This document shows positions 41,675 to 52,726 of a stretch of 64,000 bases of DNA, in pieces. The stretch covers positions 102,923,497-102,987,496 of the forward strand of contig OY757020.1 of the NCBI GenBank assembly GCA_963580285.1, read 5' to 3'. Position numbers and translations under genes: made by a program. The first letter of the stretch is position 1. Each line of letters begins with the position of its first letter. The notes beneath the pieces are model-generated. The model made no database searches and was not told the origin of the DNA. It worked only from the letters and a program-made list of their open reading frames with translations. The DNA is from Lucinisca nassula (lineage: Eukaryota; Mollusca; Bivalvia; Lucinida; Lucinidae).

Positions 41675-42024
41675 TACAGTCGAACTTCAATGGCTCGAAC
41701 ACCTTTGGGACCTCGAAAATCTGTTCGAGACTGGGGAAGTTCGAGCCACTGAGGTTACTGTCAGGAGGCTTAACGAGATACTTTTAAATATGTTTTCGGT
41801 GTTCTATAATGAAAATGTATGCTGTGTGTACTCATTAGAATCGCCTCATCGAGGCGATTCTAACGAGTACACACAGCATACATTTGCAGGATAAAAGACT
41901 AAATTCTCCTTAATTATCCCCCACTATGTATTTTGTAGAGGATTTCGCTAGGGGCTCAAGAATGGGTTTGACACATTCATGGTAAAGGAGCCATCGGTGT
42001 TCGAGCCATCGAAGTTCTACTGTA
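41675..42024. mobile_element. pogo-like MITE with hairpin centre
   Basis: The ends are TACAGTCGAACTTCAATGGC and GCCATCGAAGTTCTACTGTA, with TA at the edges. The central hairpin is TGTGTGTACTCATTAGAATC with its mirror. Diverged relatives are at 1940-2390 and 46695-46915. Confidence 0.85.
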
Positions 42025-42044
42025 GTAAAATCAAAGAGGTGGGA

Positions 42045-42115
42045 TGAGGAAACAGTGTAGAGATTGATCAGATGCCACGCGGCATCTGATCTGGGTGTAC
42101 ACTGTTTGCCAAACC
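42045..42115. mobile_element. piggyBac-like MITE core
   Basis: AAACAGTGTAGAGATTGATC and AGATGCC are mirrored by GGCATCTGATCTGGGTGTAC. Confidence 0.65.
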
Positions 42116-42283
42116 AAGCACAAGTTCCGTCCAGATTGATTCTACAGGTAACTCTCTTTACCTCTGACCTCACAACGATAAGACTAGACACGTAAAGATC
42201 AGCAACGTATAGCTACTGCCAATTGAAACTTTAAGTCGACTGACAACAATCGACCAAAAATAAAATTAAACTAGATCTGCAGT

Positions 42284-43418
42284 CGATGGTATACCATCGC
42301 AAATACCCGCTTTTTCTATTAATAACACTAATGACTATGTATTAGCTAGCCAAAACTACATGTAAGTTTAAAAAAGTTGCAAAGAACATTCTAACTGATA
42401 AGCAAAGTTTCAGAAGTGTAACTCTTATAGTTTAGAAGATATGGCAAAGTCATACTTTTTGACCTTTGACCTTGGGGTTATGTTGAGGTCCACCTAAAGT
42501 ATTCCAATTTATTCTATATTCCAACAGCCATCCAATAACCAAGTTTTAGAAGTGTAACTCCAATAGTTTAGAAGATATAGCAAAGTCATACTTTTTGACC
42601 TTGGGGTCGAGGTCACACCAAAAGTAGCCCAACGTATTCTATATTCCAAGAGCCATCCAATAAGCAAAGTTTCAGAAGTGTAATTCCAATAGTTTAGGAG
42701 ATATGACAAATCATAATTTTTGACCTTTGACCTTGGGGTCATGTTGAGGTCAACGTCACACCAAAAGTATCCAAATTTATTCTATATTCCAAGGGCCATC
42801 CAATAACCAAAGTTTCAGAAGTGTAACTCTAATATTTTAGAAGACATGGCAAAATCATACTTTTTGATCTTTGACCTTGGGGTCAAAGTCACACCAAAAG
42901 TAACCTGACATATTCTATATTCCAAGGACCATCCAATAAGCAAAGTTTCAGAAGTGTAACTCCAATAGTTAGGAGATATGGCAAATCATAATTTTTGACC
43001 TTTGGCCTTGGGGTCATGTTGAGGTTAAGGTCACAAAAAAGTTGCCCACTGCCATCTACATTCCACGTACTATCCACATGCAAAGTTTCAAAAGTGTAAC
43101 TTCAGTGGTTGCAGAGGAGATTCAATCACAAGAAACATGACGGACGGATGTTCTCACGGATGTATACTTATGTGGCTATTTTTGGCAGGATTGATACTTA
43201 AGTGGCTACTTTTAGCCACAGAAAAGAAGTATTTTCGGTGTCTAACGGAATAAATCCCATAGACTTACATTGATTCTGTCCATTTACATAGCCACCTAAC
43301 TATAGATTTGTTGGTGCGGACGGACGGACGGACGGACGGACGGACAGACGGACTGACGCCGGAGTGAACTGTGGTACGAAAACAATATACCCGATTTTTC
43401 TTCGAAAAAGCGGGTATA
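42284..43418 (+). repeat. Hairpin-headed array element with six 135-bp units
   Basis: It opens with the palindrome CGATGGTATACCATCG and AAATACCCGCTTTTTC, and closes with GAAAAAGCGGGTATA, itself half of a hairpin. GTTTCAGAAGTGTAAC-type starts occur at 42407, 42543, 42669, 42812, 42946 and 43085. A (GGAC)n tract lies at 43312-43345. Non-coding. Confidence 0.82.
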
Positions 43419-43513
43419 AAAAAAAGACACATCACATGCCTATAGTGTTAGATTTATATATAAAGCATCTTCAGAACAACGGTGTTTCCAGTTTACATTA
43501 TGCTGTAATTGTT

Positions 43514-43549
43514 TTCATTCATTCATTCATTCATTCATTCATTTCTTTT

Positions 43550-43604
<55 letters not shown>

Positions 43605-43745
43605 GTCTTCGTCTTCTTATTTTTCTTCTTGTTCGTTTTGCTGTTGTAGCTCTTCTTCGTCTACTTCTTCTCCTTTTGCTCCTCCTCCTCCTTCTTCTTC
43701 TTCTTCTTCTTCTTCTTCTTCTTCTTCTTCTTCTTCTTCTTCTTC
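43514..43745. repeat. Compound microsatellites (TTCA)n, (TTTC)n, (TTC)n
   Basis: (ATTC)n at 43516-43541, (TTTC)n at 43545-43604 and (TTC)n at 43688-43745. The 135-codon frame here is low-complexity and not a gene. Confidence 0.97.
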
Positions 43746-43921
43746 TGCTTGCACCATCACCGGATGACTGAGTTGTTTAGCCTCATGTCAAACCCTGACT
43801 GAGAGTCATTTACGATTGTATTGGTACTGTCGAACCTCCGTGTTCAAACACGTTAGCTTTTGAGATAAGGGCAATTCGGACAACCGAGCGAACCATGACA
43901 TCGTGTTAGGGCATATCATTT

Positions 43922-44157
43922 GAGCCCCGCCAAGCGAATTTGGGTCTTCGAGCATTCCGTCATGACAAATTTTAACTGCGCATGCCCAGCCATTCAGAGG
44001 GGCCAGGGATATGGCTTTCTGTCTGAAGGTTCCTCTTGATTCACTGCTTGTATGAGCGAGCAGCGAAGGTTCTGGCGAGACTGCGCGGACGCGCAGGCTC
44101 GCCTGAACCTTCGCTGCTCGCATAGGCGATAAGTACCAAAATCGCTTGACGCGGCCC
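43922..44157. mobile_element. MITE S, complete
   Basis: Ends GAGCCCCGCCAAGCG and CGCTTGACGCGGCCC, flanked by ATTT on both sides. Inner hairpin GCGAGCAGCGAAGGTTCTGG with its mirror. Confidence 0.82.
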
Positions 44158-44181
44158 ATTTGATAAGTTTGGGATATACAG

Positions 44182-44488
44182 TTTGTTTGGTTGTTTGATT
44201 TTTGGCTTAACGTCCCAGTCAACACTGTTTATGTCATTTTTGAGACGTTGCTTCCAATTTTGTGAGACGTCTATATCCGACACTGAAATGAAATCACATC
44301 ACAAGCCCTGCCGCTCAATGAAGCCAGAAGGCTTATATGCATTGGACGATCTGACTCACATCGCTTTGCCTGGACAGGCTTAGTCCATCTAAGCGGTTTA
44401 CCAGTACTCGTGTGTGGTCAGATTCAGCTCTGCCTGGAAGCACCATCGAGCCCAATCTTTTTCTCCAAGCCCCGATGGGCAGGGGCGA
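44182..44488 (-). mobile_element. SINE A, minus, full length
   Basis: Flanks TTGGGATATACAG (44169-44181) and again at 44489-44501. It landed so that the duplicated bases include the TACAG end of the neighbouring pogo-like MITE. Confidence 0.9.
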
Positions 44489-44496
44489 TTGGGATA

Positions 44497-44707
44497 TACA
44501 GAAAACTTCCACTATTAAGACCACCCGAAATTAAAACTAATTCTGCTTTAAAATGCTTATTTTGAAGGGTGCACGTAATCTTTCTTTGTGTTTTCTGCCA
44601 ACAGTTACCTCTGGTCAAGGACCACCTTTGGGACTGTTCAAAAGTGGTCTAGAAGACCACTTTTGAACAGTCCCAAAGGGGGGTCTTAATACAGGCATTT
44701 TACTGTA
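44497..44707. mobile_element. pogo-like MITE
   Basis: Ends TACAGAAAACTTCCACTATT and GGCATTTTACTGTA; central hairpin GGACTGTTCAAAAGTGGTCT. Confidence 0.82.
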
Positions 44708-44734
44708 TTTAGGCTTTCTATCTGATAACTTAAA

Positions 44735-44850
44735 AGCGCAGTGGTCTAGTGGTTATAGCGCTGGACTGCGGTGCAGAAGGTCGCGGGTTTGAACCTCGTT
44801 CGTATCACTGTGTGCACCAAGCGGTGAAAAGATACTTGACCAATTTTGGA
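44735..44850 (+). mobile_element. tRNA-like SINE head, family undetermined
   Basis: GCGCAGTGGTCTAGTGGTTA (box A) and GGTCGCGGGTTTGAACCTCG (box B) form a clear tRNA-like unit. The tail after GATACTTGACC is not recognised. Confidence 0.65.
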
Positions 44851-44878
44851 TATTTTTTTATAAAAAGGGGGAGTTGGT

Positions 44879-44897
44879 GGGGGGGGGGGGGGGGGGT
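44879..44897. repeat. Poly-G run
   Basis: About 19 consecutive G, broken only by the preceding TTGGT. It could form a G-quadruplex; no function is implied. Confidence 0.9.
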
Positions 44898-44939
44898 ATG
44901 TTGTGTGTACTCATCAGAATGTGGCGACTCTTAATTATA

Positions 44940-45566
44940 ACAGCATATCTCACATTTTGTTTGTTGTTGAAAATTTTATCAAAGTCACTGCCCTCTCTCT
45001 CGTACGCGTGATATCGCCCGGAATGAGTGTTCGAGAGCGATTCAAATAAGCTTGAAGCTTTCATCGCAATCGAACTGAAAGAAATTAGGATAAACTAAAA
45101 TAATTTTATCAAAGTATTAATTTCAGAATGATACAGAAAAATTTATCTTGGTATTCTGTTACAATGAAAACTGAAAAACACATTCCAGTATCAAATGATA
45201 TCTTGGGTACATAGTTCAGATAGATTAGTACTACTTTTAGATACCTGAGGGCCCATGGTGAGCTGTAAAGGTCTAATATAGCCTTTTACAAAGCATCTAA
45301 ATTCACTAATGACCGAATTTGTTTAAAATATATTAGATTTTTGCAAAGGTTGCGACCTCCAATTAATTCGTTTTGTTGCCAGACACTTAATTTATTTTTT
45401 GGAAACTCATGACATATTTTAATCTTGTTAAAAGGATTTTCGTGGATTTTCTCTCAAAGTAAGTACATTAATACTTCAGACATTCATACTTCAGTTACTC
45501 AAATGTCTTTGGGACCATGAACATTTGTTCCAGAGAGGGGTAGTTTGAGCTACAGGTGTTTTATCG
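44940..45566. other. Non-coding; decayed pogo-like end
   Basis: Only the last part (45505-45560, TCTTTGGGACC, then GGGGTAGTTTGAGC) resembles the left end of the MITE at 41675. Otherwise nothing is recognised. Confidence 0.35.
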
Positions 45567-45912
45567 TTACGAAAATTTATTGTAAACTTTACCAGAAAAA
45601 AAAAAATAAATAAATAAATAAAAAAATTTAAGTTGAAACTTTGTGATATTTTTCTTATTTCTTAGAGCAGAAATTAGAAAAATAAGGTTTATCCCTGTAA
45701 ACCACAGTTTTACTATATGGGCCCCGTCATACAAGCAGTGAATCAAGAGAAACCTTCAGACAGAAAGCCATATCCCTGGCCCCACTGAATGGCTGGGCAT
45801 GCGCAGTTAAAATTTGTCATGACGGAATGCTCGAAGACACAAATTCGCTTGGTGGGTTCATATAAAAGTGGGGTTCAAAGGGGTCAAATTTATATAGGCG
45901 TGTTTTCGTGAT
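45567..45912. mobile_element. Hairpin MITE H, centre lost, split by MITE S
   Basis: The TIR GTTACGAAAATTTATTG is decayed; the right TIR GGCGTGTTTTCGTGATA is clear. The palindrome is deleted (CTTATTTCTTAGAGCAGAAA). MITE S has inserted at ACTATAT/ATAAAAG. Confidence 0.8.
45719..45859. mobile_element. MITE S, hairpin deleted
   Basis: GGGCCCCGTC joins directly to ATACAAGCAGTGAATCAAG; the right end is CGCTTGGTGGGTTC. Flanked by ATAT (45715-45718, 45860-45863), which matches the ACTATATAAAAG empty site in other MITE H copies. Confidence 0.82.
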
Positions 45913-45929
45913 AGAAGCAATGCTTCGTC

Positions 45930-46248
45930 TCAGTGCTTGTGTGCTTCGGAAATCGAAAAAAAATCTATCGCAATAAAACTGGATTTCATGTGCTCTAACG
46001 ACGTTTTGTGTACCTATATATCAAAAGGTTTGTGCACATTACATGTACATATATATGGCAGCCAGAGTTTTAGTTCTTGCGCACAGCCTTGTGAAAAATT
46101 GTGCCAAGAACCATCAATGAATCTTAAAGGGTATTGGAGTTACGGCCATCACAAGGTTGCGTCTACGGACGGACGGACAACCGGACGGACGGACGGACGG
46201 ACGTACCCCAATCGCTATATCCCCCGAACCTATTCGGTCGGGAGGTTA
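45930..46248 (+). repeat. Tail of a hairpin-headed array element
   Basis: The body phrase GTATTGGAGTTACGGCCATC is followed by ACGGACGGACAACCGGACGG and a terminal hairpin CCCCCGAACC/GGTCGGGAGG. Confidence 0.65.
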
Positions 46249-46321
46249 AAAAAAAATAAGAAAAATATCATCAATTTGTGGCCTTTTGAATCAGCCTTTA
46301 GCGTGGTAAAGGTTAATTTGT

Positions 46322-46690
46322 AGATGATCTTACATGAGTGTCCATGTATTATTAAATTTATTAAACGAGTTCAGGACAATAGATAAAATGCGGGGGTTTA
46401 CCGAGCATTTTATCCCTTTCTTCAACGAGTTTAAATAATTTAATAACACATGAGCGCGAATTCTATTTATCATATGAGATTCAAAACGCATTTTATTCAC
46501 GTATTTTTTTTTTTTATTTTTTTTTAAATAAAAATGTCAAAATTTCGCCATAAGTAAACGCGACGTCGTTAAAGACGTCGTACGCATGACGTCACGGGGT
46601 GTATCTAACTAATTTGCATTATTTAAACCGCTAGTGGATTACAGAATTTATTACATGGCGTTATTACATTCTCAGACATCATTCGATAAA
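46322..46690. repeat. Foldback element, inverted partner of 29262-29620
   Basis: Shared blocks ATTATTAAATTTATTAAACG, GCATTTTATCCCTTTCTTCA and CGCTAGTGGATTA, in reverse order. It contains a T run (46505-46525) and the palindrome GACGTCGTTAAAGACGTC. Confidence 0.7.
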
Positions 46691-46694
46691 TAAA

Positions 46695-46915
46695 TGGACG
46701 TCGTGTGTGCTCTATAGAATCGCCTCTTCATCGAGGCGATTCTAATGAAAACACACAACATATATTTGCGTTATAAAATAAGAAAATTGGGAGTAAATCA
46801 TCCCAAATATGTTTACATCTGGAGTTATGCGATTTTTTTTCCTAGGGACTCAAGAACGATTTCGAAATAGCCGTGGTAAACGAGCCATCGGTGTTGAGCC
46901 ATCAAAGGTTCACTG
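46695..46915. mobile_element. pogo-like MITE, left half lost
   Basis: Hairpin AGAATCGCCTCTTCATCGAG, then AACGAGCCATCGGTGTTGAG and AAGGTTCACTG. It is the right half of the 41675-42024 family. Confidence 0.6.
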
Positions 46916-46928
46916 AAAACACAACTAT

Positions 46929-47097
46929 ATGTTTGTTTGTTTCGTTTGTATTGGAGTTTAACGGCCCAGTCAACACTATGTTAGTCCACACTTTTCCTGG
47001 ATAGGCTTATACGTAAGTGGTTAACCAGTACAGTTCACATTCTTTCGCAAAAAACTGACAACTGCCCTTCTTGAATTAGCGGAAGGGAGAGAATGGC
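46929..47097 (-). mobile_element. SINE B fragment, minus
   Basis: GTATTGGAGTTTAACGGCCC, AGTCCACACTTTTCCTGGAT and CAACTGCCCTTCTTGAATT match the complement of the 3' part of 55382-55686. The tRNA head is missing. Confidence 0.75.
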
Positions 47098-47102
47098 CGT
47101 AG

Positions 47103-47310
47103 AGGCCTCCGTGGCCTAGTGAATAAGAGCGCTGACGGTTGTGGCTTCGAGTCTGGCTTGTGTCATATGTGAGACACCAAGTTCTTCAACGGATGGTCAG
47201 GTGGTTTTTCTCCGGGTACTCCCGTTTTCGCCCACCTCTGATTAATGAACGGCTCGATTAGAGTGAAATAATCTTGAAAGGGCCGTAAAACCAAAATCCG
47301 TACCCCCTCC
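47103..47310 (+). mobile_element. tRNA-headed SINE, family C
   Basis: Head GCCTCCGTGGCCTAGTGAAT, box B-like GGCTTCGAGTC, body GAGACACCAAGTTCTTCAAC and TTTTCTCCGGGTACTCC, ending in a C run at 47309-47325. Confidence 0.8.
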
Positions 47311-47325
47311 CCCCCCCCCCCCCCC

Positions 47326-47783
47326 TAGTTTTTCTAGTTGTCTACGCCCACGGTCGTAGACAATCTTAATAAAGACTTTAAGAAAAGGTCATGCCTAGTT
47401 GAATATTGTTTTCTATTAGGATGTCATCCGTGTCATTGTCTTCGCTGTGGGTGTACACTACCTAAGGCTTACTTTTGCTCCAGAAGCATTAAAGAAAAGG
47501 TCATTACTAGCTGAATGCTATATTCTCTTGACTGTTGATCAGTGTTATTTGCTATAATGATTATAAACCGGGATTGACCGGAACACTTCCGAAAGTTTAT
47601 CGCACCCTCTTCGAATACAAAATAAACATGTTTTCTGGGTTCACATGGTGTTGACTTTCCTCCCATGATACAATGCATCAATTTGTGTTTGTTTTCACTT
47701 AAAGAAGGCAGATGCGTCTGTTCTACTGATTTTTCGTTTCCCTAGTACGAGTGGTTATCATAGTAAAAGATGGGTAGTTTTGT
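47326..47783. other. Non-coding, nothing recognised
   Basis: A small hairpin TTGTCTACGCCCACGGTCGT and AGACAA lies at 47338-47365. There is no gene. Confidence 0.4.
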
Positions 47784-48326
47784 TTATTAATTGACTATCC
47801 TGTATTGATCGGAGGTCATCCGTATTAACACCACGTCAACCAATATTAACTGAGGTCAAGTGAGGTCAAAAAAATCAAAAATCATATTTTTTAATTGTGT
47901 CAACATTGATCAAGTAATTTCGTATTGACCCAGTTACAGGTCCTCGGTCAGCTGCATTAGCCCTCGGCCAATGGCCTCGGGCCAATGCAGCAGACCTCGG
48001 ACCTGTACCTGGGCCAATACGAAATTACTTGATTAATAACATTATATTATTAATTGACTATCCCGTATTGAACGGAGGTCATCCGTATTAACACGAGGTC
48101 AACCAACATTAATCGAGGTCAAGTGAGGTCAAAAAATCAATAATCATGATTTTTAATTGTGTCAATTAATAAAATTGTCATTTATCAAGTAATTTCGTAT
48201 TGACCCAGTTACGGATCCTCGGTTAGCTGCATTGACCCTCGGCCTTCGGCCTCGGACCAATGCAGCAGACCTCGGACCTGTACCTGGGCCAATACGAACT
48301 TTCATGATTAATAACATTATATTAGA
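47784..48326. repeat. 263-bp tandem duplication of a palindromic unit
   Basis: TTATTAATTGACTATCC starts at 47784 and 48047. Each unit holds a palindrome of about 125 bp running from ATCAAGTAATTTCGTATTGA to its mirror, centred on CGGCCAATGGCC in unit 1. Each also holds GGTCAAGTGAGGTCAA. Confidence 0.88.
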
Positions 48327-48548
48327 TATGAAACTGGAGTCAACTTTTGATATCGTTGGCTATTATACAAGTTGCAGTATTTACTGGCACACTTATACCG
48401 GATACACATGAACAGCTTTGTCATTTAACTTTCCAATCCTATGACTACACAAATTAATGTGTGCTAAGCGTAGACTCAAGCTTTTTGTAAAAGCTAATAC
48501 TTGTATTTCTAAAATTTGTTTGATTGATTTAAGGTTTAAGGTATATGC

Positions 48549-49580
48549 AAATGTCAACCAGACACGTGAGCTAAAATTTACGGTCGTTTATAATGTCGAC
48601 AAGTTTCTAGAAAAGCAACTCATAATGTTCCAAATTATATGAATAATCATAAAATATGCTTATTAAAAAGTGTATTTCTGTTTTTAGAAGAAAAAATAAT
48701 AAATTACTTTATTAGAAAATTACCTTTCAAAATGGTCAATTTTTGAACATCGGTTTCTCCGTTGTCCTTCCTCGGAAACATTCAGTTTTTACATTAACCT
48801 AAAGTATATTCCATGTCCTAGCAAGGACGAGAAGTAGTTTTTCCAAAAACTTCCACAATAACAATATATCCATTCTTTTAAACACCCATCGAACGGTCAT
48901 TTTGACAGCCATTACTGTATACATGGTTGGTAAATTCTCCAGGTAAAACAGGGGTATAAACATGCTAATCGTAGGTAAAAATATCCTGCACAACGGATTT
49001 TATTCTAAATAGTTTTATGCCTAGATCATGATTTCCTTTATTCTTCCGTTAAGTTGGTAAATATTATTATGCATTAAATAAATACAAGAGGGGAAAATTG
49101 TTTGATTTGTCCAAAAGCCATAATAACGATTTGACAGAATTTTTATTATCGCTACGCTCATTTACCCCAGTGCTAAATTTAATCCGTGCGTCATACTGTG
49201 TACATGGATGACAATGTATAGTGAACTCTACATGTTGATAGGGGTTCTATCGGCATGGATATAATGTTATAATGCCAGTTTTTGGAAAAATCACGTCTCG
49301 TCGTTGCTAGTACACACACTAAAGCATATTTTGGTGTAAAAATGGTATGTTTCTAATGAAGGACGATGGAGAAACATACGTTCAAAAATGGACCATTTTT
49401 AAATGTAATTTTCTTACAAAGTGAATATTTATTTATTTCTTCCAACAACAAAAATACATTTTTTAAAATGCATGTTTTATATTTATTCTTTTAATTTGGA
49501 ACATCATTGGTTGTTTTTCTAGAAATATGTCAACATTCTAAACACCCATGAATTTTAGCCCACGTGCCTGGAAGACATTT
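48549..49580. mobile_element. Long-inverted-repeat element, 1.03 kb, arms about 330 bp
   Basis: The left arm blocks AAATGTCAACCAGACACGTG, TTTCTAGAAAAGCAACTCAT, AATGGTCAATTTTTGAACAT and TTTTTCCAAAAACT are mirrored in order on the right, ending GGAAGACATTT. The arms have diverged noticeably. The centre (48880-49240) is non-coding. Very long TIRs occur in MULE and foldback elements, but the class is undetermined. Confidence 0.8.
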
Positions 49581-49588
49581 TCATAGTC

Positions 49589-49847
49589 CTTAACGTCGCT
49601 ATTTAACACTATTTAGGTCAATTTGGAGACGTTGCTACCAATTTTCTGGGGCTTTTACCGGACATCGAGATGAAATGACATCTCAAGCCCTGCCTCCCAA
49701 TGAAACAAATATGGTTTATATGCACAGACTCGCACCACTTTGCCTGGGCAGGCTTAGACCATCTAAGCGGTTTAGCAGTACTAATGTGCGGTCGGTTTCA
49801 GCTCTGCGTGGAAGCATCATGCAGTCCGGTCCCAATGGGCGGGGGCC
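49589..49847 (-). mobile_element. SINE A, minus, tail missing
   Basis: It runs from TCGCTATTTAACACTATTTA to GGTCCCAATGGGCGGGGGCC with all middle blocks. Confidence 0.85.
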
Positions 49848-49900
49848 AACCCATTGAGAGTGTGTGATATTTTCTTTTCATGTCCCCGACATTTTAAAAT

Positions 49901-52226
49901 GGGAGGGGGGTGGGGGGGGGGGGGCATATAGTATCACCGCTGTCCGCACGTACGTGCGTACATCCCGTACTAAATGGTTTCCCTTGGATATCTTTAGAAA
50001 TGATTATTGGATTGGATTCAAATTTCATACACAGGTATATAATCATAAAATACAGTTCAAGATTGATTTCAGGTGAAATCCGCTAATTATTGTGAGAGTT
50101 AAGGCCCTTTTTCAACTTAATTTTTACATGAAAAATGGTTTCCGTGCGATATCTTTTGAAAACCTTGATGGATCGGATTCATATTTTATACACAGTTATA
50201 TAATCATAAAATACAGGTCAAATTTGGTTTGGGTTGAAATCCGCCAATTACTATGAAAGTTATGACCCTTTTTCAACTTATTTTTTACATATAAAAATGG
50301 TTTCCGTGCGATATCTTTTAGAGACCCCGATGGATTCGATTCATATTTTATACACAGGTATATAATCATTCAATACAGGCCAAGTTCGATTTTGGGTAAA
50401 ATCTGCTAATAATTAAGAGAGTTATGGCCCTTTTTCGACTTCATTTTTACTTGGAAAAATGGTTTCCGTGCGATATCTTTTGAAAACCTTGTTAGATTTG
50501 ATTCGTTTCATACACAGGTATATTATGATGATATCCTGAGCTAGTTCGACTTTCAAGGTCATGGCCTCAAGATCAAGGTCACTGTGGCTATGTTTAGAAA
50601 AACTTTGTCATTGCTCTAGTTCCTAAATTTATGGAAGGATATTAATGTAACTTCACACAAATGTTGCTTATGAAAATGTCTTGTTGAGTACGACTTTCAT
50701 AGTCATAGCCTGAATGTCGAGATCACTGTGGCTATTTTAAGAAAAAAAAAAACTTTGACATCACTCTAGCGCCTATATTTATCAATGTATTTCAATATAA
50801 CTTCACAAAAATTTTGCTTATGATACTATCTTGAGCGAGTTTTATTTACAAGGTCATGGCTCTAAGGTCAAGGTCCCTGTGGCTATTTTTAGAAAAAAAA
50901 ATGTCATTGCTCTAACACCTACATTTATTTATGGAATTTGATATAGCTTCACACAAATATTGGATATGACGTTATCTTGAGCGAGTTCAACTTTCAGGGT
51001 CCGGGGCTCAAGGTCAAGGTCACTGTGGCTATTTTAAGAAAAACGTTGTCATCGCTTTAGCACCTTTATCTGTCGATGGATTTAATATAACTTCACAGAA
51101 ATGTTGGGTATGATGATATCGCGAACGATTTTGACTTTCCGGGACCTGGGCTCATGGCCAAGGTCACTGTGGCTAGTTTTATAAAACTTTTATCATCGCT
51201 CTAGCGCCTTCATTTATTGACGGATTTTAATATAACTTCACATAAATGTCGGGTATGATAATACCTCGGGCGAGTTCAACTTTCGGGGTCCGGGGCTCAA
51301 TGTCAAGGTCACTTTGGCTGTTTTTAGAAGAAAAAAAATGCCATTGCTATAGTGCCTATATTTATTAAAGGATTTTAAGATAACTTCAGACAAATGCTTG
51401 GTATGATGATATCTTGAGTGAGTTTGACTCCAAGAATCCTCGAGTCAATGCCACTGTGGCTATTTTTAGAAAAAAATTGTCATCACCCCACGCGCATACA
51501 TCTGTTTATGGATTTTAATATAACTTCACACAAATCTTGGGTTCGACTTTCCGTTTCTGGGGCTCAAAGTTAAGGTCACTGTGGCTATTTTTAGACAACA
51601 CTTTGTCATCGCTGTAGCGCCTACATTTATTAATGGATTTTAATTATATTTCACACAAGTTTTGCGTATGATAATATCTCGAGTGATCCTGGGCTCAATG
51701 TCAAGGTCACCGTGACTATTTTTTAAAAAAAAAAAACATTGTCATCACTCCTGCACATACATTTATTGCCGGATCTTAATATAACATTACACAAAAGTTG
51801 CAATATCTCGAGCGAGTTAGACTTTCAGAGTCCTGGCCTCAATGCCAGTGTCATTGTGGCTATTTTTAGAAAACTTTGTCATCGCCCTAGCGCCTATGTA
51901 TTTAATTTTTAATATAACCTCACAGAATGCAGATCATGTTTGATTTCCGATAAAATCCATCAATTATTCTGGGAGTTATGGCCCTTTTTTAAACTTCGTT
52001 TTTATTACACATAAAAATATCTTGTGCTTGATATTTTTTGAAATCATTATTAGATAGTTAATTTACACTGAATTCATATTTTATAGAACCATGAAATCTA
52101 GCTCAAGTTTGATTTAATTCACAATATGCCTTTTATAATGACATTTATGGCCTTTTTTCAACTTCATCTTTTTGCAAAATGCTTGTTTCTAGGCGATGCA
52201 GACCCCTAGGCGGGGGCATCCGTATC
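49901..52226 (+). repeat. Long hairpin-headed array element, two unit types
   Basis: It starts with a G run and GGGGGCATATAGTATCACCG, CTGTCCGCACGTACGTGCG. Type 1 units (about 160 bp, TGGTTTCCGTGCGATATC) occur near 49977, 50137, 50298 and 50460, and a diverged one near 52013. Between them are about ten type 2 units of about 145 bp (TCACTGTGGCTATTTTTAGA), for example at 50579, 50723, 51020, 51309, 51575 and 51851. It ends CTAGGCGGGGGCATCCGTAT. Non-coding. Confidence 0.85.
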
Positions 52227-52239
52227 ATACTGACACATT

Positions 52240-52620
52240 TCTTTATAGAACCGCCGCATTGAGGCGATTCTAACAAATATCCACACTCTATGCATTAGGT
52301 ATAAATAAGAAAAATAATATTATCACTAATAAACGACATTATATAATTTTAATCCCAATAATCTCCACTTTTATGTTGTAAAACTGGGATTTACATTGTC
52401 TTATTTCTGCTCAAATACATGCATCATGTTAACAAGTCCGTGTAATGAACACCCCTCTAAACCCACTATATATAGAGAAAAATGGGGTTTACGGGTGTTA
52501 TACATTGTTGTCTTTATTTCTGCCTCAAGACGTAGGTTGTGAACACTCGTTAGATCAGCCTCAATGAGTGGGTTCTACCTATGTTTGGAGTAAGAATAAG
52601 AAAAATATCACAAATTTTCC
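52240..52620. mobile_element. Decayed MITE H relatives, tandem
   Basis: AGAACCGCCGCATTGAGGCG, AAATAAGAAAAATAAT and later ATGTTAACAAGTCCGTG, GGTGTTATACATTGT are the remains of at least two copies related to 35091-35340. Confidence 0.55.
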
Positions 52621-52726
52621 TCAGAAAAGTAATCTTTTGGAGATATGAAAGAATGGACTATGTCACACGGGTGTATCATAATGGACTGTGCGCTAACGAT
52701 GACTCGCTTCTTCTCCGTCTTCTTTG

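Noticed and set aside
43364..43771. 135-codon secreted-like protein with a poly-Leu tail
   Set aside because: The C-terminal two thirds are (TTTC)n and (TTC)n microsatellites, and the start lies in an array-element tail.
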